NCBI GenBank assembly: GCA_018350325.1
Contig: JAEVLN010000004.1
Span: forward strand, 1,736,001-1,800,000
Origin: Globodera rostochiensis
Taxonomy: Eukaryota; Nematoda; Chromadorea; Rhabditida; Heteroderidae
DNA: 64,000 bases
Direction: 5' to 3'
Positions 35,401 to 47,000 of the stretch are shown here, in pieces. The position numbers and the translations under genes are program-made. The notes under the pieces were generated by a model. It saw nothing but the letters and a program-made list of their open reading frames with translations, was not told where the DNA came from and did no database searches. The number at the start of each line of letters is the position of its first letter. Positions within the stretch are counted from its first letter, which is position 1.

Positions 35401-38400
35401 ACCCGGGATTTTGATAAAAATCTTGATCGGGGAACCTCAAGTCCGGGCCCTGGTTACTATAAGCATGGACAAACCTCCTAATCCAAGTTTGGCCCACAAT
35501 TAAAAAGGCCGATTTTATTTTTGCAATTTTGGCATTCTGAAAAATGCGCATTCAAATAAATGCTTCCTGCGCTTTGCTTTGCTTTCAATGGCATTCATTA
35601 TTCTCTGTTTGTTGTCCGATTTATATTTTTTCCCCTATTAGTTTTGGCACAATTGCCCCCCGCCCCGTCCGCCGTTTTTGCCTTTCTTTGCCCCATTCTG
35701 TCGTGTGTAAATGAGACGAAATTGACCCCTCAGGGGCTGAGTTTGTGCCAAAATAATTTGTTTGAATTTCGCCGCCGCCGCCGCCCATCCCGCGCCCTTT
35801 CAATTGCGTTTAATGGGCGGTCAAAATGAGTGAAATGACAAATGCCGCCCTTTTCACCTAAGGCGACAAAATGTTGTCCCCACCCATCACAATGTGCCAG
35901 TTTTAAACATTTTTCCAAACATTTCTGACATTTATCAATTTTTTTAAATGTTTAACCCCTGGGGCGTTTTCAGTGGCATTTTTGTTCGGCTAATCTCCTC
36001 AAACCATTCACTTTAATGCTATACAAACATTTTTTGCGTCCATTCCTCTCAAGCGGCGGCGGCGGTGACGGAAACTCCAAAAATTGTTGGCCCCCCTCTT
36101 CACTTTGCCCCCCCCCCCACATTTTGTGGACTCTTCGGAAATGCAAAAATCTCGTCCGCACATCCGCTTTTATACCCCCCCCCCCTCCCCCCGGGGCTCA
36201 AGAGCATAAGCATCTTTCCTCTCTCACCGCCCGCCCGCACAATTGGCCCCCTCCCCCTCGGGGCGAATGCGTATTTGAGGATGGCGCGTCAGCGGCCGGG
36301 GCGCCGGCGGCGGCGTTAATGGGCCCTTCCGCCCGCCGCCATCCCCAACAACTTCTTCTCTCATTCCATCGCTGTGCTCGCTTCATTCAAACAAAACAAA
36401 ACAAAAAAATTAAACGAAAAGCGCCGGGGGGGGCCACCACAAAAGTTTGTGCTCTTTCAAAAAGCGAATGGACGCACTTCTCGCCGCCGCCGCCGGCGCT
36501 GCCGCCGTACATTGTCAGCAGCACTCGCACGCATAAAAAGCTGGCTCTTGCTGATAAAAGCCTTTTTGAGGGATACCTAAGCTAATAAGCGACGGCGTTT
36601 GCTGGAAGTGGGCACCAACAAAATGCTGAACCTGGTGGTCTACCTGCTGAGTGTGCTGCTCCAAAAACAGTTGTCCGGCATCGGAAGTCGAGTCGATCTC
36701 GTTTATTGTTAAAATTGCCTCTTCCAACTCTTCGATCATCAAAAAATTAAAAAATATAATTGATTTAAATCTGAAATAAAATCAAAAATTATTCAAAACA
36801 AAAAAAACAGGGACTGAAGCATCATCCGCTAGCAGTATCAGCATCAACGGCAGTAGTAGCAGCACCAGCAGTTCATGTCCGGCTGTGTTGTCGCTGTGCG
36901 ACAAGGACGAGCCGTGCCGCTGGCATATGAGCGAATTACGCATCAAATGTGGCGAGCGCAGCGGTGCGTGCGGCCTGCAGCGCAGGCGGCGTGCACAGTG
37001 CGTGCAAGCGTTGCATCGTTTTGTGCAGTTTGTGCACGCTCCGCTGGCGCAGGCGTTGGTGTGGCCCTTTTTTATATTTTGAATATTTTTAAATTAATTA
37101 TTAATGTTATTTTTATTTACATATTTCAGGTGTTCTGCACTTGTGCGAACGATGATGCGAACTGTCGCAATGCGATGGTAAGAAAAATTGGAAGGGAAAG
37201 TTGAAAAAATTAAAAAATAATTTTTAATTTTAATTTAATTAAAATTCTTTTTAATAAATAAACATTTTTTGTAGGTTTAAAATATAATAATTAAATTAGA
37301 ACAACCCACCCATTTCAGTTTCCGTTTCTCCACGAATGTTTGGACGAAGAGAATTGGACGCAAAGTTTGTCCGGTGCCATTGCCATCAGCCAACCCCAAT
37401 GGACATGCACACAAACAATGAAATTGTGCCGTTCCGAGTCCGATTGCCGGTAGAGAATTGATTAATTGATCAAATTTTTGCTGCTAAATTCCAATCATCA
37501 CATATTAATTGCATTTTTAACAAAAATCAGGAAATTTTTGAAAACAAATTCAGCCGTCGTCTGTCCTCCTTGCGCTCCGCGTGTCCAATTGCCTCCTCCC
37601 CGCACAACACTTCCGTTGCCCAATGTGCCGCCAGCTCGCTGTCCGCGTGCCGTGCCGCACTGTCCGCCACACGCGGCAGCTGGCTGGACGAAGCGTGTGC
37701 ATGCCCTGCAACAGCAGAGGAGGGCACGTCATGTGCTGAACTGGCCGAGTCCAAATGGCCTGGGCACCCTTGCGTTGGTTGGTCAACATAAGGAATGTCG
37801 GGAGTAGCTTAACCAGAGCCAAGATTTGGGAAACTGCCAGGATTAGTAACGAATTCGTTCAGAAATGGTCCGTCAGGATTTCAATGAACAGTTGCGCAAC
37901 GGGCAAATCCATCTCAAAACACCCGCTTATCCATGGCACAGTTCGTTGCCCAGTGCCCCGGCTGATCGTCACGTATTTGTACATGTTGGAAAGCTTGGCG
38001 GGAAAGGTGCCATGGCATTGGGCGAGGAAGTGACCGTACCGCCATCGACGGAACACATAAAGGAGACCAGCAGCTGGACAACAAAGGCAGGCAACAGGAA
38101 GCCGCCAACGTCATCGACTACTGTAGTGCCAAAGACCGCACTTGAGGGTACGGTAAAACTCGAAAAAAGGAAAAGAAAAGCTATTGCGTGCCAATCATTT
38201 AGAAAATAATAATAATAATGGCACTTCATCGCGGCCAGAGGGACAACAAAAAACAGAGGTGAACAATGGCGACGACCATCTTGTGCATATTGAACGAAAA
38301 CTGAACGGAGTCGGACAGAAGAAGGAGGTGTACGAATGGGCCGAAGATCAGGAGGCACAGAAGTTGGAGGAGGACGACCACGACGGCGAAGACGAGTCAC

Positions 38401-40432
38401 AAAAGCCAAACAATAATGGCACGGAAATTGGGTTGGCCAAACAAAAAACGGTCACAAAAAACGGAACGGAAGAGTGGAAGATGTTCACAGAACGGCTGCA
38501 GGAGGAGAAGGAGCAAGAGCGAAAGACGGTTCCGGAACGGTTGCAGATGAACCGCAACGTGTTGAAGACGAACGGCGGCACACTGCGGACGGCACAAAGC
38601 AACAAAACGGGTTTAAAAGTGCACCAAATACGCCCTCATCGAAGGCAGAAGACGACAAAAACAACCATCAAACCGTTGTTGGACCCGGAGGCGCTTCAAC
38701 ATTTTGTCACACAAAAGCCGCCCAGCGAAGGTTGGTTGGCGCCTGCTGAAACCGGAACAAAAACAAAGGCATTTTTGTTGAATGTCCCCCAAAGGCATTT
38801 TGAAATTCTCAAATATTCAAATTCCTGTTGATTTCAACGCAATCGTTGTGCAGGCGAAAGCTGCACAACTCGAAACGTGGACGGCGAATGGATTGCACAT
38901 TATCCCGACTCCGTGTTCAGGGTCGGTCCGTTTACAGTATTTAGGTGATCACAAAATGCTTATTCATGACCGATCAAAAAAATGTACTCAAGTTAATGAT
39001 CGGTCCTTGATCAGATCGAATCTTTTGAATGATCAATCTTTATATCATTTTGATTGTGTTCACTGAATTACACACATAAACTTTGAGCTTCCAACCCTCT
39101 GCCCTCTCAATGCTTTCTTTTTTGTCTGTTAAGCAATACGACGACTGGGCCGGCCGTTGCTCGTCCTGGTGCGAATGCAAGTTGAACGGGTCGATGCAGT
39201 GCCATCAGCTTGGTTGTGTTGCGGATGTGCTGTGCGAAGCGCGTCACACAACCATCGGTATTATCGGATTTTTGGAGAACCAAAAACTTCTTCTTCCCGT
39301 CAGGCTTTGGCCAACGTTTGTATTTGGAGGATCGCGGCGCGTGCCAATGCCATGACGGGCGCTTCATTTGCGACACATCGGAGCTGATGCCCGAATTGTC
39401 TGCCGGACTTTACATCACCATGGGCTACTCAAAGGCTGGTATGCGCGAGTTGACGGCCGGCACAAAAATGATTTATTGCTTTTGACAGTCTTTTAATTTT
39501 TAAACAAATTTGATAAATTTTTTAATTATTTTGAAAATATTTCATTGAGCTCAGTGAGTTTAGAGTTGGATTTGATACGGCAAAATGTGCCAAAACCGGT
39601 GTTGGAACGAAGCGGTCTGATCAGTCAGAGCACATCATTTGCCAAAGATTTGGCTGCACGATTGCAATTTGCGCTTGAACGAGTGTTGCCTGAGGTATGG
39701 GCAAAAAAAACTAAAAGCGTTTAAAAATAATAAAAAGTAATTATTACATATTTAAATTCAAGTTTCAGAAAATGAAGCTTCATTTCCCTTTGTTTACAGC
39801 AGACAAAATGCCGTGTTGTACTCCTTGAACACTTTGCGCAGGAGGAAGTGTTGCTGATGCAACTGCAATGGTTTGGCATGGAGCCGAACACGACAAGTTC
39901 AAAAAACAATGTCATCAGCAGCAGCACCAGCAACAACAAAAACGATAACAGCAAGCCAAAATGGCACTCTGGCAAATGGGAAAAGGTGTGGTTGGTGCCA
40001 TTTGCAATTGATCAGTCCGGTTTATGAGTAAAATGAACTGGTCGGTCATGATTGATCGCAAAAAAGAATGGCATTTTGATCAAAAAAAAAGTGTCGTGAT
40101 CAATCTGATCAGATCACACAGATCATGATGATATGTTCCCCAATTTTTCTCAATTCGTTCAGCTGTGTGCGCCATATGTGCGCGAGTTGGAGCAGAACTT
40201 TCTGTTGGAGCGTGCCGATCGCTATCAGCTGTTGCTTTCCACCATCAAGCAAATTCGGGTGATCGACTTGCTGGAGGGTTTGCCCCAGGCATTTTCCTCC
40301 TCATCATCGTCAAGAGCTGCTCCCCTCGGGGGGCTATTTGTTTTAATTAGATCATTATCGCCCGAGGGGTCAATGCTAATTATTGTGCAAATTTTGTTTT
40401 CGTTGTTAATTCAATTGTGCACATTTTGGTGA
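32483..40432 (+). CDS. GDNF-receptor/GAS1-domain surface protein, probably GPI-anchored
   Basis: About 18 exons, roughly 1,360 residues. Exons 1-2 give a signal peptide (core PITFLLLLFLFHSSHAAA). GAS1-type cysteine modules follow: CRWALNELCLRHVSC and GLGTCTCAGNNSDCHWIRLQ (33167-33550); LCDKDEPCRWHMSELRIKCG with FCTCANDDANCRNAM (36811-37177); and LSACRAALSATRGSW with EACACP (about 37532-37780). Between the first two lies a 306-codon Glu/Lys/Arg-rich exon (33708-34624) and a Thr-rich exon. After a second disordered exon (38205-38731) come Cys-rich exons (RCSSWCECKLNGSMQC; GACQCHDGRFIC), helical exons and a hydrophobic C terminus (MLIIVQILFSLLIQLC), as expected for a GPI signal. GFR-alpha/GAS1 proteins are co-receptors for secreted ligands. 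Exon 2-3 joining is uncertain. Confidence 0.75.
34984..36810 (+). other. Large GC-rich intron of the GAS1-type gene
   Basis: ACC G|GTAGGA to ACAG|GGACT joins in phase. The 1.8-kb intron contains GCC/GGC-rich blocks (35770-35795, 36050-36320, 36480-36515) and poly-C runs unlike the AT-rich surroundings. It could hold an internal promoter, but I see no gene. Confidence 0.5.
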
Positions 40433-41085
40433 TAGTTAATGTACCTTCCAATGAAAGTGCCTTCCTTACACCCAAACATTTATTATTGTATTAATTGTTT
40501 TGTAAAATAAAAATATTGAAAATGAATTTTAAATGAAAATCTTTGTACAATATTAATTCCAAAATGCATTTAAATTAAAAAAGAACAGAAAGCATGCAAA
40601 TAAATCAAAAGCAAAGAAGAAAAGAATAAAATTAATAAAATATTAAAATTACTTAATAATTGACAATTTTATACAAAATTAATTTCAAAATATCGCTTAA
40701 GTGAATGAGAGGTGATTAGACTGAAACAAAAAATGGATAAAATTTTTGGTCACTTTTTGGTTTGTGCCGCACAATTTAGTCACAAAAAACTGGATTTTGT
40801 TCAAATAAATGCATTATTTTAATTGTTTTTATCAAAAAGCTTTTTTTGTTCTGTGCTTATCCGAGAAAAGTGCCAAATTCTGTTTTGATCAAAAGCTCCC
40901 TGAGGGTCGGCCCTCTATCCTACGGGGTGGGTTGAATTTTTTTCAAATACACCTTGAACTTCTTTAGAAAAAAGCTCCATAATTTGCTCATTGGAATCGA
41001 AATGATCGGAATTGAACTTTCGACGCACCCCTGACGCCATTCGATCAGATCAGATCAGATCAGATCGTTTGTCGTCAGTCCGCCC
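40433..41085. other. Convergent intergenic, AT-rich
   Basis: Between the stop codons of the GAS1-type gene and mesh. AATAAA-like words at about 40506, 40626 and 40806. A (GATCA)n run occurs at 41044-41066. Confidence 0.6.
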
Positions 41086-44000
41086 TCAGACGGACGTGTT
41101 CAGGCCGAGCAATCGGCGCCGTTCTTCTTCGGTGCCACCGCCGCCGCCGGCACGGGTTAGCCCCGCGGGGTGGCGCTCCCTCAGCTCATTAGTGTCAGGC
41201 GATGCCGGCCCCGCACCGCGCATGGCGCCCGTCTTGGGCAGCAGCAACGGCTGGACACCGCCGCCACCGGCACCGTTCTTTGCCCCCCCGGGCGATGTGA
41301 AGGAGGAGCTCAGGTCGCTCTTGGGCGGCATTGACTCGGACTCAAAGCTCTATATAATGATTGATCCGGCACAATGTTTCATTCTGGTCCGGGTCAAAAT
41401 GCGCGAAATGTGTGCGCAACAACTTACACGAGGGAATTGCCGTCGGAACGGTCGGCCACCACCCGACTGGTGCTGCTCCTGTCGCCGTCGCACTTTGACA
41501 CACCAACAGCACAAAAAGCAGAGGATCAACACCAGAATGGCACCGACCGTCGAGAGAATGCCGGTCAGCCAGGTCAACTGGAATATGTGCCAAATTTATT
41601 CTTCATAAATTCATTTTTAATAAAGAGAGAGAAATTTAAATTGGCACTCAAAAATTTCTGCTCAACAAAATGCCACAAACCATGTTGTCCATTTCGCGTG
41701 AACGGCACCACGGTTGGGAGCCTTTGTTCCATTCAAAACGCCACATTTGCGGGTAGTTATAATCGACCACTTGCGCACCTGGTAAATGTAAAAAAATAAA
41801 GATCGGATAGTTTTCCTCGTCTTGAATTTATAAAATTTGACAGTTTCAGACCCGCAGCGGTCGTTTGACCTCTGCTCACGGACAATCCATCAATGGACAA
41901 TTTGTCCAAAAATCTTAGCGCGCATTTAAGGCACATTATATTCCTCTCCCAATTGTTTGATGGTTTGTCCATCGACGGGTTGTTCGTTGTCGTCGAATTG
42001 TCCATGCTTGACACTGTTTGAACTGTTTGAGCGCCGGCGGACTCACATTTATACTCCGCGTCCCCCTTGATCCAATGCGTTTGGAAGCACTCAAAGCGAG
42101 CGATGTCCCCCTGCAGATAGCCGGAGGAAAGTGCGGGTGTCTTGATCAAATACTCCGGGTACTCAATGTTGATCGGGCCGCAGCTGTTATCTGACCGTGA
42201 GGGATCAAATGTCAAAGTTGAGAAGACTATTCAAATGGAATGTTTGGCGCCAAAATGTTCGCACAATTTTGAATGGCGGACCATCGGTCGTGGAAGAAGG
42301 CGTTCCACGTGTCCTTCACTTCGTTGCCCAACACTTCCGCGTTCAACAACGTGAAGTCGTACAGGCACGGCACATTGTCACCGCATTCTTGTAAAATTTT
42401 GCCCGGATTGTCCGGACACTGGCTGGCCCAGTCCCAGTACATTTGACCTTGGTAGGGCTGGAGACCAACTGAAAGCAGGAACACCGGGGACTTCAAGCTG
42501 TATTCAGCGGTAATTGATCTTGGCATTAAAACCCGTTGGTCTGTCTGAGCTGACATTATGCGGGACTTTGAGTCAGATCAAAGATCCGATCAATTCTTGG
42601 ACCTTCATGATCTAATCCCGATCTCTTGTCCAAGGATTTCAGTAGTTCTCTAATTAATGATCTGGTCTTGATTATCTAAGGACGTTGAATCATCTCAAAG
42701 GATCTGATCGATTTGACCGAAAATTAAGGACTAAGACCAGCAGGATCAAATCAGGGCCTTATCATTTCTTGGAAGATCGTAAAAAACTGATCAGTTTCCC
42801 AGGTACCCACTTGTCTCTCGGTTGGCCAAATCGTTGCATTGTTGCAGCATTTGCATCAGTACTGAACCGGTCCGGGGCACAAAGCGATACTGAGCCCTGA
42901 ATTTGGGCACTTTGAAATAATTATTCCTACACAACGCCAAAAAAAACATTTGTATGTGCTCACGTCTCATAAATGGGCGCCGTTTTGTAGATGGGCTCAC
43001 TTTTGATGGACGCCTCGGGGAACGCCTCGAACTTCTTGTCCTCCTCCCGGCTGGTGGTGAACATATTGTCAGTGGGAATTTGGTACTGGTTCAGCGTCTG
43101 CTGCTGGTAGTCCGTGAAGCGCTCACCAGAGCCCGGCACACGATCTGCAAAATGCCAATTTATTCCCATCAGTTTCGCGGAGTTAACATTGGGGGTCAGA
43201 AAATACCGTACCCTTGTCAAAATACCTATTCAGTGTCTTCTTACTGTTCTGTTGCTAAAAGTACAGTACGCCCCTCTGAGCCGGTTACAGTATTCATTGT
43301 AAACGTACAGTAGGTGATTATTTGTTGCCGAATTGCCTCCGAATTCACTTCGTTCAGTGTCAGTGTTGAGTAAATGGTGCCGGTGGGTGTGTCCGGAAAC
43401 GGGCGCATCAGACCGGCCACTCGCGGCAAATTGTACCGTTGCCGCATCTCCTGCTCGCGCGTTTTGTCTCCGTCCGGTTGCTATTCAAAAATTTGAATTG
43501 ACAAAATGCCAAAGCGATTGTTTTGTTTGAAAATAATTTTATATATTCAAATTAATTTTGCAACAATTAACAAGCGCCCTCTCACCACTCCGTATTGGGG
43601 TGGCACGGACAGTGCAATGTCCAGCAAGCCCATGGACTCTTGATACATCGGCATCCGATCAATGTCCACCGCGTACGATTCCCGAATTCGAATACCGATC
43701 TGAGCTTCCTCCAGCACAACGTACACTTCAGGTTGGCCTCGTTCAACATTGTTAACGTAGATCAACACGCCTACAAACGGGTTGAATGAGAGGTACCCAA
43801 ATTTTAAAGGATTTGTCATTAAAATTTTTAATTTTTTGAAAATTTTTTTGGGTTAAGCAGAGCTTGAACACCCCCCCCCCCCGCAACCCAACCCCTGAAG
43901 CGTTGCAAGCGCATCGTGTCAAAGTAGCGCAAAATGTTGCCAACAATGACGGAGGTACGGTAGCGGAAGCGGCGCGTGTCCCCGCGGGCCATCACATGCA

Positions 44001-47000
44001 CGCGGTCAGTGCCGGTGGCTTCCAGCGCGATGCCTATTTATTTTAATTGATTAATTATAATAAATTTACGCAAATTTGTTTTAATTACCGGTGATTACGG
44101 TGGCATTGGTCGGTTGCACTAACTGTTCCTGGGACAGATAGCGTCCGAGCATGCCTTAAGGGGGGCACAAATTTATAGTCCTTTTTGTCAGAATAGTGAC
44201 GCCAGAAGACATCACCCTCTGCTGTGCCTACTGAACGTACTGAAATCGACGCGCCGGTTCGGGTAGCGCTCAAGTCGGACCTGGATGCGCACCTCCGGGT
44301 TGTTCACCGTCTTCGGGATGTACAACAGCGTGTACACACCGGGCTCGTTGAACACAAACTTGTCGTTGTCAATTGTGTGAAAAGTGCCAGCGCCCATTGC
44401 TTCACCTGCGCGAAGGATTTTGAATTTTGTTAAAGTTTGGCGTTCTGTTCCGCGCACCAATTGCTGGGGGTTGATACTGTTGGCATCCGCTGCTTGGCCT
44501 ACGCCAGTAGAACAGTTGGCAACGGAACTTGGCAAACTTGCAGCACAGAAAGTAGGGCATGTAGTCGTGGTGAAAGGCGGACAAGCCCGGCACTTCAAAC
44601 TGGCCCATGTAGGGCGGCGTGCCGAACTCGAATGCCCGGTTAGGGTAGCCCGGATTGTAGGGCGTTTCTTCGATCACTTTGACCACTGGCTGTAAAAATG
44701 GAAGAAATCTTTGATCACATCATGTTTGTGTGAATCACATAATCTGATCAGCTAACACGGGAGGGAACCAACCTGGTATGTCGACTGCATCAAGAAGCCC
44801 TTCTCGTCATAACAGCACACTTGGCCATAGTGTGTAGGGAAACGGCTGATCATTAAAAAATATATCTGATCAAGAATCAATCAATTTTTTGCTTATTATG
44901 TTCCGATCATGATCTGATCATTGATCGAGGTCAACTACTTGTCCAGAAGGCCGGATATGACCAGCAGAATTAATTCTGCACTAAAAAACTTGTTCAAAAA
45001 TCATGATCCAAATCGTTTTTTTTGGGTTAATGTTTCAAAATTCGCACTTTCCCTGATTCCTCTCTCGTCCATAGTAACCGCCGTAACCGAACGGACCGCC
45101 GGCACCTTCAGCTCCACCGGCTTGCCCACCATCGGCACGACCATCTCGAAATTCGCGGCCATACTCGCCATAGGCTTGGCCGTGACCGTAGTCAAAGCGT
45201 TGGCCAGAGTAAGAGCCGTAGATGTTGGAGGCCTGGGAAATTCAGTACTGATCAGTTAAAAACAAAAATTTTGATCAGACATTTCTCATAATGCAAAATC
45301 AGGTTTAGGTAACTTTTTGCTGCAACAGCCCATTCATCAAAAGCAAAACTCACGCTCATGTAGCAGTTCTTGGCCCCGATTGTGGACGTGCAGGTGATGT
45401 CCCGGAAGGTCTGCGAGCAGCGCGGGTGGGGCATGAAGCGGCCAAGGTCAAACTTGGCTTGATGCTCCATGCATGGGCATGACGCGTTGGTCTCCACGTC
45501 CCGGATGAAGTTCCACTGGGCGCCGTCCTCGTCGTACCAGTCGTGGCACATCTCCTTGGCCTTGTGCGCAATGAATGTTTGCCGGGCATCCGCATCCTGG
45601 CGCGAAAAGGTCGTCGTGTCGTACTGCGGGTTGCCGCTGGTCCACAACCAATGCAGTGAGATCGGCGCCGACACAAGCCTTGGCACATGATTAAGAAGCA
45701 ATTTGATCGGATTTGAATTAAGGTTGAGCGGTACGGGATACGGGATTACAATCCTGATCAGTATCGTTACGGGCTTAGCGTACCGATTTTTAATCGGGCC
45801 TTACAATGCTTTCATTTTTTTGGTAAATTTAGAATAGGCAATCAATTTTTGGCACTTTATTAAAGGTTTTTAAGGCACACAAAATAGCCACCCTGACAAC
45901 AGTTGCGGTGCCACAAAGGCCTGATCGTTGGTGCGCAGCGGTGCCAACTTCAGATAACCAACACGGTAGGTGAACAGCTCGTTGATGCGTTCCCAATCGT
46001 TCAGGTACCACTGCTCCACCTGGTTCAAATTGATGCGCTCTTTTTGCGCGTTCCACCGGTACTCGTAGGTGTTCCGGTTGGCATAAGTGGCCAGTCGGCA
46101 AAGCACACGATGTTCCGGACGGAATTTTTTGATCTAAAAAAGAATGTGTGATCAGTGAATGAACTTTTAAAGCATTTGCTGATGGAGTGGAACCAGCGAT
46201 CAGCACACCTGTTCATCCTTGGCCTCTTTGTAGCCGACTACGTAGAGTCCGAGCTGTACACCGTAGAGGGCGTCGTCACTGATGTGCCATGTCTGGTCCA
46301 TATAGTTCAGGTCGGGATTGGTGAAGTTTCGCGGGAACCAGGTGATTGGCATAACCTCAACATTAACACTCTCAATGGTTTAGCCAATGAATGATCTGAT
46401 CGGATCCTTTATCGAGCATCTGGATCCAGATCAGACAGGGTCGTGTCAAGACAAAATGCCAAAATCGGTCAAAATGCCAATCAGGCAGTTGGCTTTTTGA
46501 CCGTTTTAGGAGGCCTGGTTGCTTTTGACCTAGTGCCGATAGGATCGTCATTTTATACCTGATACGGTATCGGGTTTTTGTACCAATCGTAAATGTTGCC
46601 AATGTCCAATCGCATCGGGTCCAGCGTTGGTGGAACTGTAAAATTTAAAATTTTCGAAAAAAAACTTGTTGAAATTGTTAACCAAAATAAATATAGCCGA
46701 CAAAAGCCCTTTCATCGTTAGCGCCTTGACTTTGCGGTTGGAAATACACCGTTTTGGTGCCCCAATCGTAAATTTTCGGAATGTTACAACGGGCCATCGC
46801 CGGGTTCAGCACCGTACAGGAGGCGGACTGAATGTTTTTTGTTGTTGTCTTCATGCAATATTTAATCAAAATGATCATCAAGCTCTGATCAAAAGTTTGA
46901 TCAATTGCAATCACTCACCTGACGCTGTTCAATCATCAAAATGTATGTTTGGGTCCGATCCAGACAAATGGCATTCACATCAACAGTCATCTCGCCCAAC

